From positions 1-64,000 of the forward strand of contig JARVJZ010000003.1 in NCBI GenBank assembly GCA_029775855.1: a stretch of 64,000 nt of DNA, given 5' to 3'. This DNA is from Nitrososphaeria archaeon. Lineage in GTDB: Archaea; Thermoproteota; Nitrososphaeria; Nitrososphaerales; JAAOZN01. Under the pieces are notes generated by a model. The model saw only the letters and a program-made list of their open reading frames with translations. It was not told the origin of the DNA and ran no database searches. Every line of letters starts with the position of its first letter. Positions within the stretch are counted from its first letter, which is position 1. The translations under genes were made by a program, and so were the position numbers. Positions 26,145 to 35,081 of this stretch are shown here, piece after piece.

Positions 26145-27406
26145 ATACTTCTGATCACCTTAAATCCGTCAAGCAGAAGCTTAAGCCAGCTGATATTCTT
26201 CTTAGACCTCTTTAGGGCTTCTATTAGAGTGGGCGTCTCATAGTCAAAGGAGAACAACTCTCTAGCTAGGTTAGAGAGCATCCTTGGATATTCAGAAAAC
26301 AATGTTCTATCATTTAACAGATTATGTATGCCTTTAAATTTAAGCATCTGCTTTAAGACAAAACTTTCCTTAAGCATTTTCCCATAACACTCTAAACCCT
26401 TTTTAGAAAAATCTCCTTGAGCGTGCGCTTTTTCAAAGGCTTGTGCTGCAAGATATCCAGAATAGGCTGCGAAGTCAACACCCCTATAGGTGTAACCTAA
26501 GTTCAGCAAGTATCCAGCAGCATCTCCAGCGACTAAGAGTCCATCAGAATACGGGCGGCTTAGCATAACGCTGCTTGCCTCAGGTATTAGATGCGCGGAA
26601 TACTCAACGATGCTGCTATCCTTCAGATACCTAGATAAAAAGGGACTAAGCCTTAATCTCTCTAAGAGCCTAGAAACATGCTCATTTAATGCTTTGGCGG
26701 TGTTGAGCATCAGCACCAACCCTAAGCTGATTGCTGCGCTATTAGTATAGAGGAAAGCTCCTCCGGGTAGCCCTTCTGTCACATCACCTAACATGATCCA
26801 AGAGAGCCCTTCTTTTTCTCCGAGTCCAAACCTACTTTCTATCTCTGCTGAACCAAGTTTTAGTGTCTCTTTTACACCAAGGGCGACTTGGTCAGTTCTT
26901 AACTCTTCTGCTAAACCAGCCTTTTCAAGGAGTAGCCTATTTACCCCTTCGCAGTCTATAACAGCGTCGGCTTCAACTACCTCATCACCAACCTTAACCC
27001 CCTTAACAAAGCCGTTCTTCTGAACAAGACTATCCACTGTAATCTCAGTGACTACCGTTGAACCAGCATCTTCTGCCTGCTTAGCCATCCAAGACGCTAG
27101 CTCGCTAAGGTAGCAGATGAAACTCCGCCCATCTCTACATTCATAATCTAGTGATATGTTGCTCTCCACGTGAATAAGTGAAAGCCGCTCCTTAACAACC
27201 CAACGCTGTATAGGCGCCTCCTTCAGATTAGGATAGATCTCTTCAAGGGGTCTAGAATATACTCTACCACCAAATATGTTCTTTGAACCAACTACTCTAC
27301 CACGCTCAAGCAGAAGAACCTTAAACCCCTTCTTAGCCAACGTATATGCAGCCGTAGAGCCTGCTGGACCTGCCCCAACAACGATCGCATCAAAGTGTCT
27401 ACTCAT
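26141..27406 (-). CDS. fixC: FixC-type ETF-quinone oxidoreductase flavoprotein
   Basis: FAD-dependent dehydrogenase that accepts electrons from ETF. The dinucleotide motif VVGAGPAGSTAAYTLAKKG begins at residue 9. LLLERG follows. GLLVAGDAAGYLLNLGYTYRGVDFA (about residue 295) is the FAD ribityl-binding motif. The length of 421 aa is typical of FixC, shorter than mitochondrial ETF-QO because the cluster domain is the separate FixX. It overlaps fixX by 4 nt, and the HNH gene starts upstream with a 5-nt gap. Confidence 0.93.
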   Translation of the reverse strand: MSRHFDAIVVGAGPAGSTAAYTLAKKGFKVLLLERGRVVGSKNIFGGRVYSRPLEEIYPNLKEAPIQRWVVKERLSLIHVESNISLDYECRDGRSFICYLSELASWMAKQAEDAGSTVVTEITVDSLVQKNGFVKGVKVGDEVVEADAVIDCEGVNRLLLEKAGLAEELRTDQVALGVKETLKLGSAEIESRFGLGEKEGLSWIMLGDVTEGLPGGAFLYTNSAAISLGLVLMLNTAKALNEHVSRLLERLRLSPFLSRYLKDSSIVEYSAHLIPEASSVMLSRPYSDGLLVAGDAAGYLLNLGYTYRGVDFAAYSGYLAAQAFEKAHAQGDFSKKGLECYGKMLKESFVLKQMLKFKGIHNLLNDRTLFSEYPRMLSNLARELFSFDYETPTLIEALKRSKKNISWLKLLLDGFKVIRSI

Positions 27407-27411
27407 CTCGC

Positions 27412-27903
27412 TTAATTCTCCTTACAACCTACTTTTTCGTGACATTCTGAGCAGAAGGTAATCAGATTAGATGGTACGTTGTAGAGGATGTCTTTATCCC
27501 AAAATATGTGATGTAGGCTAACCATTAAGGGTGAAAGAGGCTTTCCGCAGATGAAGCATTCATAACCATCGCGCTGCATAACTTCTTCTCTAAAAAAGCT
27601 AAGAAGGAAACCATTAAATTCAGAATCATCTTTAAAGACCCTTCCAAGTCTAGTCAGCCTCTCTCTCCATAGCCTCCATTCGCTTTGGACTTGCTCTAAA
27701 CCAAAGAATTCAAGAAGCTCCACAGCATCTATTGGTCTGGCTGTAGCGGCTAGAGCCTTCATCTCAACTTTAGCTACTACTATCTCCTTCAATTCGTCGC
27801 GTCCTAGGAATTTAAGCCGCTTTGAAAGCACCCAGAGTATCATAGATGCCTTTGAGGTTCGAGTAGAGTTAAGTAGGTTAACGCTGCTCAACCTAGCCCC
27901 CAT
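27412..27903 (-). CDS. HNH-domain protein
   Basis: A 163-aa protein with a C-terminal HNH nuclease motif. CFICGKPLSPLMVSLHHIFWDKDILYNVPSNLITFCSECHEKVGC shows the CxxC...HH...N...CxxCH arrangement that binds zinc and a catalytic metal. The N-terminal ~100 residues are helical and charged and not recognised. It lies 5 nt upstream of fixC and may be co-transcribed, though a functional link is not obvious. It could be a housekeeping or mobile nuclease; no repeats flank it. Confidence 0.75.
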   Translation of the reverse strand: MGARLSSVNLLNSTRTSKASMILWVLSKRLKFLGRDELKEIVVAKVEMKALAATARPIDAVELLEFFGLEQVQSEWRLWRERLTRLGRVFKDDSEFNGFLLSFFREEVMQRDGYECFICGKPLSPLMVSLHHIFWDKDILYNVPSNLITFCSECHEKVGCKEN

Positions 27904-27997
27904 CTAACCTAATTATATCACCTTCACAAATATAAGTTAAACACCCTCTCCACCTAAAATAAGAAAACTGAAACTAGAGCTCAGACTTGCTGGATAA

Positions 27998-28007
27998 GAT
28001 TAAATAG
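27998..28007 (+). promoter_or_regulatory. TATA box of hsp20
   Basis: AGATTAAATA about 34 bp before the ATG predicts a start near 28028. A strong AAGGTGG ribosome-binding site lies in the short leader. Confidence 0.5.
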
Positions 28008-28040
28008 GTAGGGTAGAGCCTTATTAGTTAAGGTGGTAAG

Positions 28041-28640
28041 ATGTCTTCAGATGAATGGTTCAGAAGAAGAAGGATAAGACTACCCTTCTTCGACATAGAT
28101 ATACCAAGCTTCTACAGCGGCGACCTAATAGACATGCTAAGAGAACTCGAGCGGAGAATGGATGAAGCCCTAAGAGACCTAGGAGAAAGAGTCCCAGAAA
28201 AGCTTACACGAGAAAAAAGACTACCAGACGGAAGAGTAATCAAAGAATTCGGGCCATTTATCTACGGTTACTCAGTAACCATAGGCCCAGATGGAAAACC
28301 AGTTGTGCGTGAATTCGGCAACCTAAAGCCAATCCCAGGTAGACCAGGATTAACGGTTAAGGAGGCTAGAGAACCTCTAACCGAAGTTATTGAGAATGAT
28401 GAAGTGAAGGTGATTGTTGAAATTCCGGGCGTTGAAAAAGAAGATATACAGATCTATGCCTCTGACAATAAGTTAACAATATCAGTCGACTCTAGAGGTA
28501 AATCTTATCATAAAGTTGTTGAAATACCTAAGGATGTAGAGCCAGAGAAGGCTACAACGACTTATCGGAATGGTGTTCTAGAAATTACCCTACCGAGGAA
28601 GAAAGAAGAGAAGAAGGGTTTCAGGATAAAGGTCGAGTAG
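28041..28640 (+). CDS. hsp20: Small heat-shock protein (Hsp20/alpha-crystallin)
   Basis: ATP-independent chaperone that holds unfolded proteins. The alpha-crystallin domain spans about residues 110-199: EVIENDEVKVIVEIPGVEKEDIQIYASDNKLTISV and, near the end, YRNGVLEITLPRKKE, the conserved GVLxxxLPK motif. The first ~105 residues are unusually long and rich in charged residues, with an RRIRLPFFDIDIPSF start. The last 20 nt overlap the convergent moaA-like gene. Confidence 0.93.
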   Translation: MSSDEWFRRRRIRLPFFDIDIPSFYSGDLIDMLRELERRMDEALRDLGERVPEKLTREKRLPDGRVIKEFGPFIYGYSVTIGPDGKPVVREFGNLKPIPGRPGLTVKEAREPLTEVIENDEVKVIVEIPGVEKEDIQIYASDNKLTISVDSRGKSYHKVVEIPKDVEPEKATTTYRNGVLEITLPRKKEEKKGFRIKVE

Positions 28641-29667
28641 AGTAGGCTTCCTGCCTAACATAGCACGGAAATTCTTTAGGTTTGAAGAAGGGTTCTCTTA
28701 ACCACACCGCTTTCTTGAAGAGCTCAGCCAGATCTTCATCATCAGCACCGTTTCTCATTGCGGTTAAGAAGTCAACGTGATTATCTTCCCTAAGTAAGCA
28801 GGGTTTAAACTGACCATTATAGGTTATGCGTATTCTGTTATTAGCCATGCAGAAGGCGGAGTTATGCATAGGTTTGACCACTTCAACCCATACTCCGTTA
28901 GGCAAGAGGTATTGGTGGCGTAGATGTAGTTGCCTTACTCTCTCTTCTACAGCTCTGCTCTTAAAGCGCTGCTCAAGTGTTGTAAGGTCGACGTGGAAGG
29001 TTCTGTAAAATGTTGAATCTGCTGAGCCTTCTTGAACAAGTTCTATAAACTGCACCTTAGCCTTCTCCCCACCGCCTAGTGAAGCAGCGTAATCAATGAA
29101 GTCTTCAACTTCATCTTCGTTTACACCCTTCATAACCACTACATTAAGTTTAACAGGCGTTAAACCAACCTCTACAGCACGACTAATCGCCTTAAGTGTG
29201 TAGTCAAACTTTGCTGTCTTTGTTATAAAATTAAAGCGCTCCTCTCTGAGGCTGTGAAGACTTATGTTGACCCTATTTAACCCCCGAGCCTTAAGATCCG
29301 CTGCTAATTCAACGAGCCTTGTGCCGTTGGTCGTCATAGAAAGTTCTTTTAGATGTAGTTCACCTAGCTTCTGGATTATATCTAACACATCACGCCTCAG
29401 CATCGGTTCGCCGCCTGTGATCTTTACAACTCTTATCCCAAACCTAATTAATATTCTAGTGATTCTCTGGATTTCTGAGGCTGTCATCATATCTTTAGGC
29501 TCTTCGAATATTCCTTCGCTGTGGCAGAAGATGCAGTTGAAGTTGCATAGACTACTAGGGTTAAGCGAGATTCTCACACCAGTAACTGGTCTGCCAAATC
29601 GATCAAATAACACACCATCGTTCTCAGAAGGTGCCGGTTGCATTGAACTCCATTTTATGGAGGGCAT
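28621..29667 (-). CDS. moaA: MoaA-like radical SAM enzyme (GTP 3',8-cyclase family)
   Basis: MoaA converts GTP to 3',8-cyclo-7,8-dihydro-GTP, the first step of molybdopterin synthesis. The SAM cluster motif CNFNCIFC lies near residue 38, followed by ITGGEPMLRRDVLDI and SMTTNGTRL. The C-terminal part has NSAFCMANNRIRITYNGQFKPCLL, where canonical MoaA has CxxCNR for its second [4Fe-4S] cluster. Here the second Cys of that pair is Asn. This might be an archaeal variant or a paralog with another substrate. No other moa genes are adjacent. The stop overlaps hsp20 by 20 nt. Confidence 0.82.
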   Translation of the reverse strand: MPSIKWSSMQPAPSENDGVLFDRFGRPVTGVRISLNPSSLCNFNCIFCHSEGIFEEPKDMMTASEIQRITRILIRFGIRVVKITGGEPMLRRDVLDIIQKLGELHLKELSMTTNGTRLVELAADLKARGLNRVNISLHSLREERFNFITKTAKFDYTLKAISRAVEVGLTPVKLNVVVMKGVNEDEVEDFIDYAASLGGGEKAKVQFIELVQEGSADSTFYRTFHVDLTTLEQRFKSRAVEERVRQLHLRHQYLLPNGVWVEVVKPMHNSAFCMANNRIRITYNGQFKPCLLREDNHVDFLTAMRNGADDEDLAELFKKAVWLREPFFKPKEFPCYVRQEAYSTRPLS

Positions 29668-29754
29668 TTAGCCTTATTTAAGGCTGTCTAACATCTTGAA
29701 TCATCAGCTACACTTAAATACTTATGCTTTCATGTGTCTCAATGGTGGTCTCAC

Positions 29755-29937
29755 ATGTCTAGTGAAAAATTCACCAAAGGACAAACATGGGGTGCCTTAA
29801 AGAAGGCTTGGAAGGCATATAAAATAGCCAAGGTTCAAAACGACAAAGAGAAGATGAAAGAGTACGCTAAACGCATACAAACACTACAAAAAGAGCTAGG
29901 GCTAACAGTAGCAAAGTTCCCAGACCTAGGCCTCTAA
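29755..29937 (+). CDS. Small basic helical protein, 60 aa
   Basis: The track frame begins at GTG 29734, but ATG 29755 with GGTGGTC just upstream is a better start. The product is Lys-rich and helical (SEKFTKGQTWGALKKAWKAYKIAKVQND). A TATA-like ACTTAAATAC near 29711-29720 precedes it with correct spacing. A T-rich tract after the stop could end transcription. I do not recognise the family. Confidence 0.65.
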   Translation: MSSEKFTKGQTWGALKKAWKAYKIAKVQNDKEKMKEYAKRIQTLQKELGLTVAKFPDLGL

Positions 29938-29946
29938 AACCCACCC

Positions 29947-29966
29947 TCCCCCCTTCTTTTTAAAAA
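29947..29966 (+). terminator. Pyrimidine/T-rich tract after the 60-aa gene
   Basis: CCCCCCTTCTTTTTAAAA downstream of the stop is a plausible archaeal U-rich terminator; no hairpin is needed or seen. Confidence 0.4.
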
Positions 29967-30014
29967 TGCGATATAGTTAAGAGCAAGTTTTGCACATTCT
30001 CTGCTTGTTAGAGA

Positions 30015-31922
30015 ATGGCAGCGTTTCTATCTGAGGCTAAAATGGAAAGCGAAGTATATCACCAAACACTGAAAACCAAGATAGAGCCAAAATACTTAGA
30101 GCGGCTTATGAAGATAGATAACCCACTGCTGCACTCTTTTGTAGCCAAATATATCGACTTATGCCAACCTGATCAAGTTTATGTTTCAGCGGGGACAGAG
30201 GAAGATATAGAATATATAAGGCGGGCAGCCATAAGAGATGGTGAAGAAATCAAGCTCGCAACAGAAGGACACACTATCCACTTCGATAACTACTATGATC
30301 AAGCTAGAGATAGAGAACATACAATCATACTTGTAGAAAAAGGTCTGAACCTAGGTTTCGGCATCAGAACAGGCAACAGAGAAGAGCTGCTAAAGGAAGT
30401 ACACGAAATCTTAAAGGGTATAATGAGGGGACATACCCTATATGTATGCTTCTACAGCCTAGGTCCAGCCGACTCGCTCTTCTCTATACCAGCTGTACAG
30501 CTCACAGACTCGAGCTATGTAGCTCATAGTGAGAATATTCTCTACAGACAGGGTTATAACATGCTTGTGAAGCAAGGTAAGAGTGCACGCTTCCTTAAAT
30601 TTGTTCATTCTCAAGGTGAGTTGGATGAGAGGAAAACATCGAAGAATCTAGATAAACGAAGAGTCTACATAGATTTAGAAGGCGAGACGGTTTACAGCAC
30701 AAACACACAATACGGCGGCAACACAATAGGGTTGAAGAAGCTTGCTATGCGTTTAACGATAAACAGAGCGTCTAAAGAAGGGTGGCTTACAGAACACATG
30801 CTTCTCATGGGTATACACGGCCCAAACAACAGAGTAACATACTTCGCTGGAGCATACCCTTCTATGTGCGGCAAGACTTCAACAGCTATGATGGAGGGCG
30901 AAACCCTCGTGGGTGATGATATAGCGTATCTTAGAAAAGTTAACGGCGAGGTAAGGGCGGTCAATGTTGAAAAGGGCATCTTCGGCATAATCCAAGGCAT
31001 AAACTCTAAGGACGACACTATCCAATGGGAGGTTCTACATAGCCCAGTGGAGATAATCTTTTCGAACGTTCTAATGACAAAGGACGGTGATGTTTACTGG
31101 GATGGGCATGATGGGCCTATACCTGAAAGTGGAATAAACCATTCTGGCGAATGGTTCATTGGGAAGAAAGATAAGTCGGGTAAAGCCATTCCTTGTTCAC
31201 ATCCCAATGCCAGATTTACGGTCGAATTAAAACACTTCAGAAACCTTGACCCTAATTGGGACGACCCTCAAGGTATTCCTCTTAGAGCGATAGTTTATGG
31301 CGGCAGAGATTCCGACACTTCTGTACCGGTTGAGCAGAGCTTTGATTGGGTACACGGTATAATCACTAAGGGCGCTGCGCTTGAGTCTGAAACCACGGCT
31401 GCTGTGTTAGGTAAGGAGGGGGTTAGGGAATTTAACCCAATGTCAAATCTGGACTTCCTTTCTATACCTATATCCAGATATGTTGAGGATAACTTGAGGT
31501 TTGGAGAAGGATTGAGTAATCCGCCTCTGATCTTCGGTGTGAACTATTTTATAAGGGACAGCGGAGGTGAATACCTTACTGATAAGAAGGATAAGAGGGT
31601 TTGGTTTAAGTGGATGGAGTTAAGAGTTAATAAAGATGTTGACGCAATAAAGACACCTACTGGCATGATACCTATATATGAAGACTTGAAGCCTCTGTTC
31701 AAGGAAGTTCTTAACAAAGATTACCCAATTGAGCTATATGAGAAACAGTTCATGATAAGAGTTAGGGAGAATCTAGCTAAGATAGATAGAATAACCAAGA
31801 TATACCGCACCATAGAAGGCACACCACCCATACTCTTCAAGGTCTTCGAGGAGCAGAAGAAGAGGCTACTTGATGCGCAAGCCAGACTCGGCGACTACAT
31901 CTCACCACTTAAGATAGTGTAA
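30015..31922 (+). CDS. pckG: Phosphoenolpyruvate carboxykinase (GTP)
   Basis: Interconverts oxaloacetate and PEP with GTP/GDP. The phosphate-binding loop FAGAYPSMCGKTSTAMM (about residue 277) contains the reactive Cys of GTP-type enzymes. GDDIAYL holds metal-binding Asp residues. NFRNLDP-type and QSFDWVHG sequences and a length of 635 aa match the GTP family, not the ATP family (about 540 aa). Together with PPDK and fumarase it lies at the PEP-pyruvate-oxaloacetate node. A single-gene unit with an in-frame ATG at 30015. Confidence 0.96.
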   Translation: MAAFLSEAKMESEVYHQTLKTKIEPKYLERLMKIDNPLLHSFVAKYIDLCQPDQVYVSAGTEEDIEYIRRAAIRDGEEIKLATEGHTIHFDNYYDQARDREHTIILVEKGLNLGFGIRTGNREELLKEVHEILKGIMRGHTLYVCFYSLGPADSLFSIPAVQLTDSSYVAHSENILYRQGYNMLVKQGKSARFLKFVHSQGELDERKTSKNLDKRRVYIDLEGETVYSTNTQYGGNTIGLKKLAMRLTINRASKEGWLTEHMLLMGIHGPNNRVTYFAGAYPSMCGKTSTAMMEGETLVGDDIAYLRKVNGEVRAVNVEKGIFGIIQGINSKDDTIQWEVLHSPVEIIFSNVLMTKDGDVYWDGHDGPIPESGINHSGEWFIGKKDKSGKAIPCSHPNARFTVELKHFRNLDPNWDDPQGIPLRAIVYGGRDSDTSVPVEQSFDWVHGIITKGAALESETTAAVLGKEGVREFNPMSNLDFLSIPISRYVEDNLRFGEGLSNPPLIFGVNYFIRDSGGEYLTDKKDKRVWFKWMELRVNKDVDAIKTPTGMIPIYEDLKPLFKEVLNKDYPIELYEKQFMIRVRENLAKIDRITKIYRTIEGTPPILFKVFEEQKKRLLDAQARLGDYISPLKIV

Positions 31923-32036
31923 CGCATACAAATCACCAAAATATATTTGATTCGAACAGCTTTCTCTACAAATATTTATAGCAGGAGCTTTTAGCCAATT
32001 AAACTTATATGCCAAAAGAGCTAACTATACCTTAGG

Positions 32037-33461
32037 TTGCCTGGAGCAGAATTAAAACCATCAAGAAGGCTCGGTGTGCTGATTATAGCATCCATCGCGG
32101 CTTTCATGGGAACCTTAGATGGGAGTATCGTGAACCTCGCTCTACCTAGCATCGCAAAAGCTCTAAACGCGGGTTTAGGTTATTTGATATTGGTGCCGAC
32201 GATCTACCTCATCGTCTTAGCTTCCCTTCAAACCACATTTGGTAGGTTAGCTGATGTTAAAGGAAGGGTAAGAGTATTCAACTTTGGGGTAGTGGTCTTC
32301 ACAGCAGCTTCTCTACTCGCTGGGCTTTCACAAGACATCTTGCAGCTGATCTTTTTCAGAGTAATTCAAGGCGCAGGCGCTGCCATAATGGCTGCTACTG
32401 CTACCGCGATAGTAGCTGAAGCATATCCTCCTTCTAAAAGGGGTGCAGCTATCGGTGTAAATACCATGGCGGTCTACATAGGGTTAACAGTAGGGCCTGT
32501 ATTAGGAGGCTTCTTGGTTCAAGTATTCGGCTGGAGATCCATCTTTCTAGTCAACTTGCCGATCGGAGGCTTAGTGCTTCTCTTATCTGTGTATTGGCTT
32601 CGAGGCATGGGAGAAAGCTCTGTAAATCGAAGCTTTGACCTAGGGGGTTCAGCTACATTAACACTATTCCTTACCTCGCTGCTCTTAGTTTTAAGCCAAG
32701 GAGACTTAGGTTTTAACACTGTGCAGACCGCAACACTTGCATCAGTTAGTTTAATATCTCTAGCAGCTTTCGTGCACATAGAAAGAAGGGTAAACGAGCC
32801 GCTGATGGATCTTCATTTATTCACATCTAACAGATTATTCAGCGCAGGCAACATCACCGCGCTATTGAACTATTCGACAACAGCTGGAACCGTGCTTCTC
32901 ATATCTATCCATCTTCAATCCATCTTAGGCTTCTCACCCTCAGAAGCTGGGCTCATAATACTAACTCAGCCGCTAGTAATGGTTATTGCCGCACCTATAG
33001 CTGGATGGCTCTCCGACCATATAGAAGCTAGGATATTAAGCTCAATAGGCATGTTAATCAGAACTTTAGGGCTTCTTATGTTAGCTTTCTATGATGCTGC
33101 TTTAAGCAGCAGCTTTATAGTGATTCCACTATTTATTTTAGGGTTAGGTAATGGGATGTTTTCATCGCCTAACACAAACTCCATACTCAGCTCCGTAAGT
33201 AGGGAGAGGTATGGGTTAGCATCTGGAACAATTGGCACAATGAGGACGATGGGTCAATCTATTGGGATAGCTCTTATGGGTTCTATCGTGTCGTATGCAA
33301 TGCCCTCTGGAACATTTATGCACCTCAGCTCAGATGCAAGTGGATTAACCACGCTCTTCGTTAACGGCGCCAAGACAGCTTTTTTGACTGCGTCAATTTT
33401 AAGTGGAATCGGCGTCTTTACATCCTTAATACGAGGAAAGGAAATCAAGCGTTCAAGTTAA
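32037..33461 (+). CDS. MFS transporter, DHA2 (EmrB/QacA) family, 14-TM
   Basis: A drug:proton antiporter-like membrane protein of 474 aa. MGTLDGSIVNLALPSIAK in TM1 is the DHA2 motif D. TTFGRLADVKGRVRVF is motif A, and FFRVIQGAGAAIMAATATAIVAEAYPPSKRGAA is motif B/C. About 14 hydrophobic segments are visible. The start is TTG 32037. Its stop overlaps the convergent small membrane gene by 4 nt. Substrate unknown. Confidence 0.88.
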   Translation: MPGAELKPSRRLGVLIIASIAAFMGTLDGSIVNLALPSIAKALNAGLGYLILVPTIYLIVLASLQTTFGRLADVKGRVRVFNFGVVVFTAASLLAGLSQDILQLIFFRVIQGAGAAIMAATATAIVAEAYPPSKRGAAIGVNTMAVYIGLTVGPVLGGFLVQVFGWRSIFLVNLPIGGLVLLLSVYWLRGMGESSVNRSFDLGGSATLTLFLTSLLLVLSQGDLGFNTVQTATLASVSLISLAAFVHIERRVNEPLMDLHLFTSNRLFSAGNITALLNYSTTAGTVLLISIHLQSILGFSPSEAGLIILTQPLVMVIAAPIAGWLSDHIEARILSSIGMLIRTLGLLMLAFYDAALSSSFIVIPLFILGLGNGMFSSPNTNSILSSVSRERYGLASGTIGTMRTMGQSIGIALMGSIVSYAMPSGTFMHLSSDASGLTTLFVNGAKTAFLTASILSGIGVFTSLIRGKEIKRSS

Positions 33462-33697
33462 GAGACTCGAATAGAGCGTTTAAAGTAGCTGAGAGTTAAA
33501 GCATAGAGGATCAACACCCAAAGGATAGCCAGAAGCGCTGAGGCAGCCACTTTTATTATAGCTTCAGCCAGAGGGCTAGCTCCCACATCAGAAAGATTCA
33601 TCGGAGCAATGTATCCAAATATTATCACTGTGCCCGAAAGCACCAGCACCCAAGCTACCAACATTATAGTAATCAAAGGTAGAAGCCTACGCCACAT
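33458..33697 (-). CDS. Small two-helix membrane protein, 79 aa
   Basis: Two long hydrophobic segments (residues about 5-32 and 46-70) and a short basic tail YFKRSIRVS. It starts 4 nt after the stop of the GT4 glycosyltransferase, so it is probably its operon partner. No family recognised. Confidence 0.65.
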   Translation of the reverse strand: MWRRLLPLITIMLVAWVLVLSGTVIIFGYIAPMNLSDVGASPLAEAIIKVAASALLAILWVLILYALTLSYFKRSIRVS

Positions 33698-33701
33698 AAA
33701 C

Positions 33702-34685
33702 CTACCACCACGTCAACAAGGCAGTTGCTACCGCTAAAATAGCCGCTACACCCGTTAGCGTTAATATTGCTCTTGTAACTTCAGTCTCATTTAACGGACC
33801 TTTGGCAAGTATTAGCCGAGTCAATGTAATAGGAGCATCTTTACTTTGTGAGGGAGCGAGTCTAAAGTCTGGGAGCACCTTAATAGGTCTCTCCTTCACT
33901 TCACGATGCTCTATAATCCTCCTAACGCTTGATAGGAAGAAGAAGGAGTTTAATATGGCTGGGAGAAGCGCTATTACACCAACAACTTCTGCGCGCCCAC
34001 ATATAGCTAAAGCGCCGTAGAGGGCTCCTAATGCAAGAGTGCCAGAGTCTCCAGGGAAGATCTTTGAGGGATTCCTATGATATAGGTAGAAGATGCTTGT
34101 CGATGCAATAAAGGGAAGCGCTGCTGTGAATATGATCCAATCTCCTCGTAAAGCGAAGGCTACCATTAGGGGTATAGTCGCTATAAGGGTAAAGCCGGAT
34201 ACGACTCCGTTGAAGACATCGATGGTGTTTATCGTGTTTGCTGTTACTGGAATAGCTATTAGGATCAGCAGCGGGTAGACTATAAAGAGCCTAACAGACT
34301 TTCCGTAAATTGGGAATAGGGGTTGAGGAACATAAGCGCCTAAGAGTATTATAGGTAATGCTGCAAGTATGAGGAGGATAGGTTTATAGTAGCCTTTTAG
34401 ATGCTTCACATCGTCTATAAAACCTATGATGCCAGCTAACAGTAGAGTGAATGATAACGCAAGCAACCTAATGTCTCGAGTAGCATAATAAAGTATGCCT
34501 TCACCAATCAGAATAGACACGATTAACGCAGGACCAGCAGGCCTTGGAATGAGTGGTCTATTAGGTTTATGCGCATCTTCCACCACCCAACCATTTCTCT
34601 TAAGAATGTTAATCAAGATCTTCATTAAAAGATATGTGAATAAACTGCTCACCACGATTACGATAAGTGCGAGCTCTATATACAA
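33702..34685 (-). CDS. Glycosyltransferase family 4 (MraY/WecA/AglH-like)
   Basis: A polytopic membrane enzyme that transfers a sugar-phosphate from a UDP-sugar to polyprenyl phosphate, the first step of protein N-glycosylation or polysaccharide synthesis. Motifs along the chain are EDAHKPNRPLIPRPAGPA, GFIDDVKHLKGYYK (the catalytic DD), NTINTIDVFNGV and KIFPGDSGTL. These are in the family's order. About ten hydrophobic segments. In archaea such proteins are usually UDP-GlcNAc-1-phosphate transferases; specificity is inferred. Followed by the 79-aa membrane protein. Confidence 0.88.
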   Translation of the reverse strand: MYIELALIVIVVSSLFTYLLMKILINILKRNGWVVEDAHKPNRPLIPRPAGPALIVSILIGEGILYYATRDIRLLALSFTLLLAGIIGFIDDVKHLKGYYKPILLILAALPIILLGAYVPQPLFPIYGKSVRLFIVYPLLILIAIPVTANTINTIDVFNGVVSGFTLIATIPLMVAFALRGDWIIFTAALPFIASTSIFYLYHRNPSKIFPGDSGTLALGALYGALAICGRAEVVGVIALLPAILNSFFFLSSVRRIIEHREVKERPIKVLPDFRLAPSQSKDAPITLTRLILAKGPLNETEVTRAILTLTGVAAILAVATALLTWW

Positions 34686-34750
34686 GCCAACACCGCCTTC
34701 GAAACCTTACTCTTAAGCATGTTAAAACTATTTTCAGCTAAAAGGTTACT

Positions 34751-34760
34751 TTTTATATAT
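34751..34760 (+). promoter_or_regulatory. TATA box of the OB-fold gene (leaderless)
   Basis: TTTTATATAT lies 25 bp before the TTG start at 34779, so the transcript probably starts at or next to the start codon. A leaderless mRNA with a TTG start is unusual. Confidence 0.6.
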
Positions 34761-34778
34761 CGGGAAAGAGCATAGTGT

Positions 34779-35081
34779 TTGAGTGCCGATTTGAAGATAA
34801 TTGAACTTAAAGACGGTATGCGCAGAGTTGATGTCGAGGGGACAATTCTGGATAAAAGTGAACCTAGAACCGTTAATCTAAGAGCTGGTGGTCAAGCTAC
34901 AGTAGTTGAGTGCACACTTAAAGATGATTCAGGCTCTATAAAGCTTAGCCTATGGGATGACCTTATCGACAAGGTCAATGTAGGAGATACAGTAAAAGTT
35001 GAGAATGGATATGTTAACTCCTTCAGAGGGGAGCTAAGACTTAATGTAGGTAGATATGGTAGGCTGTTTGTAACAGGTTAA
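34779..35081 (+). CDS. Single OB-fold nucleic-acid-binding protein (RPA/SSB-like)
   Basis: A 100-aa protein formed of one OB fold. VDVEGTILDKSEPRTVNLRAGGQATVVECTLKDDSGSIKLSLWDD is the typical first half of RPA-type domains. Then VNVGDTVKVENGYVNSFRGELRLNVGRYGRL. The length matches the small SSB proteins of Thermoproteota, but it lacks the acidic C-terminal tail of Sulfolobus SSB and ends directly after the fold. Probable role in binding single-stranded DNA; RNA binding is possible. Its stop overlaps the convergent TSUP gene by 4 nt. Confidence 0.85.
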   Translation: MSADLKIIELKDGMRRVDVEGTILDKSEPRTVNLRAGGQATVVECTLKDDSGSIKLSLWDDLIDKVNVGDTVKVENGYVNSFRGELRLNVGRYGRLFVTG

